Origin: a virus
Reading direction: 5' to 3' (one strand)
Length of the DNA: 22,916 nt
IMG/VR virus record: IMGVR_UViG_3300040815_002985
Location: 1 to 22,916 of that record
In this document: positions 20,497 through 22,916 of the stretch, in pieces
Numbering within the stretch: the first letter of the stretch is position 1
How the letters are laid out: each line of letters begins with the position of its first letter
Made by a program: the position numbers and the translations under genes
Notes under the pieces: model-generated
Told to the model about the DNA's origin: nothing
Databases searched by the model: none
What the model saw: the letters and a program-made list of their open reading frames with translations, nothing else

Positions 20497-22916
20497 ATGG
20501 CCACTACAGATAGACAGAACAGATTATTAGTCGCGGAAGATTGGACAAAGATCTACCAGGCTTTCCAACAGGCTGATTTCAAGAGTTATGATTTTGAAAC
20601 TCTACGTAGGACAATGGTGGCCTACCTACGTGAGAACTACCCGGATGATTTCAATGATTTCGTAGAGAGTTCTGAGTACGTGGCATTAATTGATCTGATA
20701 GCCTACATTGCACAAGCACTTTCTTTCAGGGTCGACTTGAACGCAAGGGAGAACTTCCTTGAAACAGCGGAAAGAAGGAATTCAGTTTTAAGGTTAGCGA
20801 GACTAATCAACTACAACGCAAAGAGAAACAGACCCGGCACAGGATTATTGAAGGTTGATTCGATATCCACAACACAGGATGTACAGGACAGCACAGGGAC
20901 AAATCTAGCAAATCAAAATATTATTTGGAATGATTCTGCCAACGCAAACTACAGAGAGCAATTCACTGCCATACTGAATGCGGCAAACCAGACAGGACAA
21001 CTGTTTGGCAATCCAAGGGAGTCTGGCAAGATAGGCGGCATAGACACAGACGTATACACACTCAGTTCTAATCAATTGGATCTCCCAGTTTTCGACTTCC
21101 AGAAATCGGTAGGCGGTGTTTCTCGAAATTTTGAGATAGTGCCTAGCACAATAAGTGAATCGGAATCAATATACGAGTCATCACCAGTGTCTGGTACAGG
21201 ACTGACGTACACATATAGGACAGATGGAGCAGGGGACAGTTCTAACAACACAGGATTTTTCTTCTTGTTCAAACAAGGTTCGATCGAGTATCAAGATTTC
21301 ACAGTAGATACCAGTGTCACTAATTTTATCAAGAGTATTGACACACCAAACATCAACGACACAGATGTTTGGCTATACAAATTAGACCAGTTCGGACAGT
21401 TGTCTGAGAATTGGACAAAAGTTCCTTCGCTCACAGGTAACAACGCAATTTACAATTCTTTGGCAAAGACTGAAAGAAACATTTACAATGTCGTGACGAA
21501 AAACAATGATGCAATTGATCTTGTGTTTGGTGATGGCAACTTCTCCAACCTACCTCTAGGAAACTTCAGGGTATATTATAGGACAAGCGACAACACCAAG
21601 TATGCGATACAATCAGCAGACATGCAGGGAATACAATTGACGGTTCCTTACACTGACGCCAATGGAGCACAACAATCACTAGCAATGACTGTGAGCCTCA
21701 AGTCCAGCGTTTACAACGCGGCGGCCACAGAATCAAATGATTCAATAAAAGAGAAAGCGGCACAGGTCTACTATTCTCAGAACAGGATGATCACTGCGGA
21801 GGACTACCAAGTGGTTCCATTATCTGCGTCACAAGAGATTGTCAAAGTTAGATCTATTAATAGATCAGCATCTGGGATATCAAGAGCAAAAGAAATTGTT
21901 GATCCAACAGGGGCGTATTCAAATGTCAGTGTCTTTGCGGAAGACGGAATACTTTATAGGGAAGAATCAACACAGCAGTTCACATTCACTTTCAACAACA
22001 GAAGTGACATACAGTCAACCATAGACAAGTCTGTTGAAGCAAAATTAAAAGAAGCGTATGCTAGAAATTTCTACTATTTGAAATATGCCACAAAAGATGT
22101 GAGCACACTTTCAGCAACTTGGAATTCCACAACAACATCAACAAATACGAATACCGGTTACTTCACGTCAGGCGGAGCACTTGTGATAGGTGATTACGCT
22201 ACCTCAAATATGAAGTACGCAAAACCAGGAGCACTCGTGAAATTCACTTCCCCAGACACCAGAGAATTCAAGAACGGAACATTAGTGACTTCAGGCACAG
22301 ACGAAGCAGAAGATAGACTATGGGCCAAGATAGGTGCTGTAGTTTTAGATGGAGCAAACAGCGGTACCGGTAACTTAGAATCTGGTGTTGGTCCTGTGAC
22401 ATTAGCGAACATAGTGCCGAATGGTTCTGTTATAAATGCAATTATACCTAATTTGACAACGTCATTCTCTACAACATTAGAAGCAGATCTTATTGACAGG
22501 ATAGAGGCATACGAAGAATTTGGATTAAGATATGATGTTGACACAGAAACTTGGAAAGTAATAACTTCAACAAATCTAAGCACCAGTTCAGATTTTAATC
22601 TTGCTTCGGCGGGATCTACTGCTGGTACTAACAGTGACGCAAGTTGGTGGTTCAAGTTTACAAACGACGGAAACACTTACACAGTACAGTACAGAAAACT
22701 AGATTACATTTTTGAATCAGAGGGTCAAAACAAATTCCATTTTGATTCACAAGAAAAAATCTATGATTACAAAACAGGCAAGAGTGTCAAGGATGTGGTC
22801 AAAATTCTAAAAACAAATAGTATTGTGTCTACAGGTAACAGCATTGGTTATCCGATAACGTGGCAAGTTACTGATGTGATCACAGAATCAGATGGTTTCC
22901 AGGACAACAGGAAAGT
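20497..22916 (+). CDS. gp6: Baseplate wedge protein gp6 (3' end cut by window edge)
   Basis: The ATG at 20497 opens a frame that continues to the window edge (about 806 codons present). It begins MATTDRQNRLLVAEDWTKIY and has ALIDLIAYIAQALSFRVDLN then ARENFLETAERRNSVLRLA, the conserved N-terminal block of gp6, followed by INYNAKRNRPGTGLLKV. Later KNNDAIDLVFGDGNFSNLPL and ENDxVxPLS-like elements (RMITAEDYQVVPLSASQEIV) fit the gp6/gpJ family. gp6 forms the inner iris ring of the baseplate that opens on sheath contraction. T4 gp6 is 660 residues, so this protein is already longer than its T4 counterpart and is still incomplete. Confidence 0.93.
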   Translation, partial: MATTDRQNRLLVAEDWTKIYQAFQQADFKSYDFETLRRTMVAYLRENYPDDFNDFVESSEYVALIDLIAYIAQALSFRVDLNARENFLETAERRNSVLRLARLINYNAKRNRPGTGLLKVDSISTTQDVQDSTGTNLANQNIIWNDSANANYREQFTAILNAANQTGQLFGNPRESGKIGGIDTDVYTLSSNQLDLPVFDFQKSVGGVSRNFEIVPSTISESESIYESSPVSGTGLTYTYRTDGAGDSSNNTGFFFLFKQGSIEYQDFTVDTSVTNFIKSIDTPNINDTDVWLYKLDQFGQLSENWTKVPSLTGNNAIYNSLAKTERNIYNVVTKNNDAIDLVFGDGNFSNLPLGNFRVYYRTSDNTKYAIQSADMQGIQLTVPYTDANGAQQSLAMTVSLKSSVYNAAATESNDSIKEKAAQVYYSQNRMITAEDYQVVPLSASQEIVKVRSINRSASGISRAKEIVDPTGAYSNVSVFAEDGILYREESTQQFTFTFNNRSDIQSTIDKSVEAKLKEAYARNFYYLKYATKDVSTLSATWNSTTTSTNTNTGYFTSGGALVIGDYATSNMKYAKPGALVKFTSPDTREFKNGTLVTSGTDEAEDRLWAKIGAVVLDGANSGTGNLESGVGPVTLANIVPNGSVINAIIPNLTTSFSTTLEADLIDRIEAYEEFGLRYDVDTETWKVITSTNLSTSSDFNLASAGSTAGTNSDASWWFKFTNDGNTYTVQYRKLDYIFESEGQNKFHFDSQEKIYDYKTGKSVKDVVKILKTNSIVSTGNSIGYPITWQVTDVITESDGFQDNRK

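Overview
The window looks like part of the genome of a T4-like (Tevenvirinae-type) marine myophage with a bacterial host. It carries recognisable T4 core genes: portal gp20, baseplate gp26, gp48/54-type, gp53, gp5, gp25 and gp6, the late sigma factor gp55 and the recombination nuclease gp46/gp47. It also has T4-type late promoters (TATAAATA) and one clear sigma70-type early promoter. Frequent AGG (Arg) and ATA (Ile) codons, very tight gene packing and the gene repertoire resemble uncultured marine T4-like phages. No host can be named from this window.

Layout. (1) 1-4585, minus strand, read leftwards: a tape-measure-like protein, gp20 portal, an 80-aa protein, and a partial Rossmann-like protein cut by the window edge. 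(2) 4586-4665: a divergent promoter region with overlapping late-type and sigma70-type elements. (3) 4666-6586, plus strand: a gp26-like protein ending in a canonical -1 slippery sequence that opens into a 77-codon extension, then a coiled-coil protein and a 175-aa unknown. (4) 6528-7298, minus strand: a 256-aa protein, possibly GNAT-like, whose 3' end overlaps the previous gene tail-to-tail. (5) 7299-7806: about 500 bases with no convincing gene, holding three adjacent hairpins that share an 8-mer, an imperfect 23-bp direct repeat and a perfect 8-bp hairpin. (6) 7807-10065, plus strand: two tandem paralogues of unknown function and a SegE-like GIY-YIG nuclease, with overlapping ends. (7) 10064-10397, minus strand: a small basic histone-H1-like gene with its own promoter, strong ribosome binding site and intrinsic terminator. 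(8) 10406-14334, minus strand: gp55, gp47, a 55-aa ORF and gp46, tightly coupled. (9) 14402-22916, plus strand: a late promoter, then a baseplate cassette (gp48/54-like, gp53, gp27-like hub, gp5 spike, gp25, then gp6 with its own late promoter and cut by the right edge).

How the parts fit. gp55 should direct the host polymerase to the TATAAATA promoters that drive the structural genes. gp46/47 supply DNA ends for recombination and replication, on which T4 late transcription depends. The structural genes build the portal, the tail-length ruler and the baseplate. The most notable arrangement is the gp26-like frameshift gene sitting divergently next to the tape-measure-like gene. This recalls the frameshifted G/GT tail-assembly chaperones that accompany tape measures in long-tailed phages.
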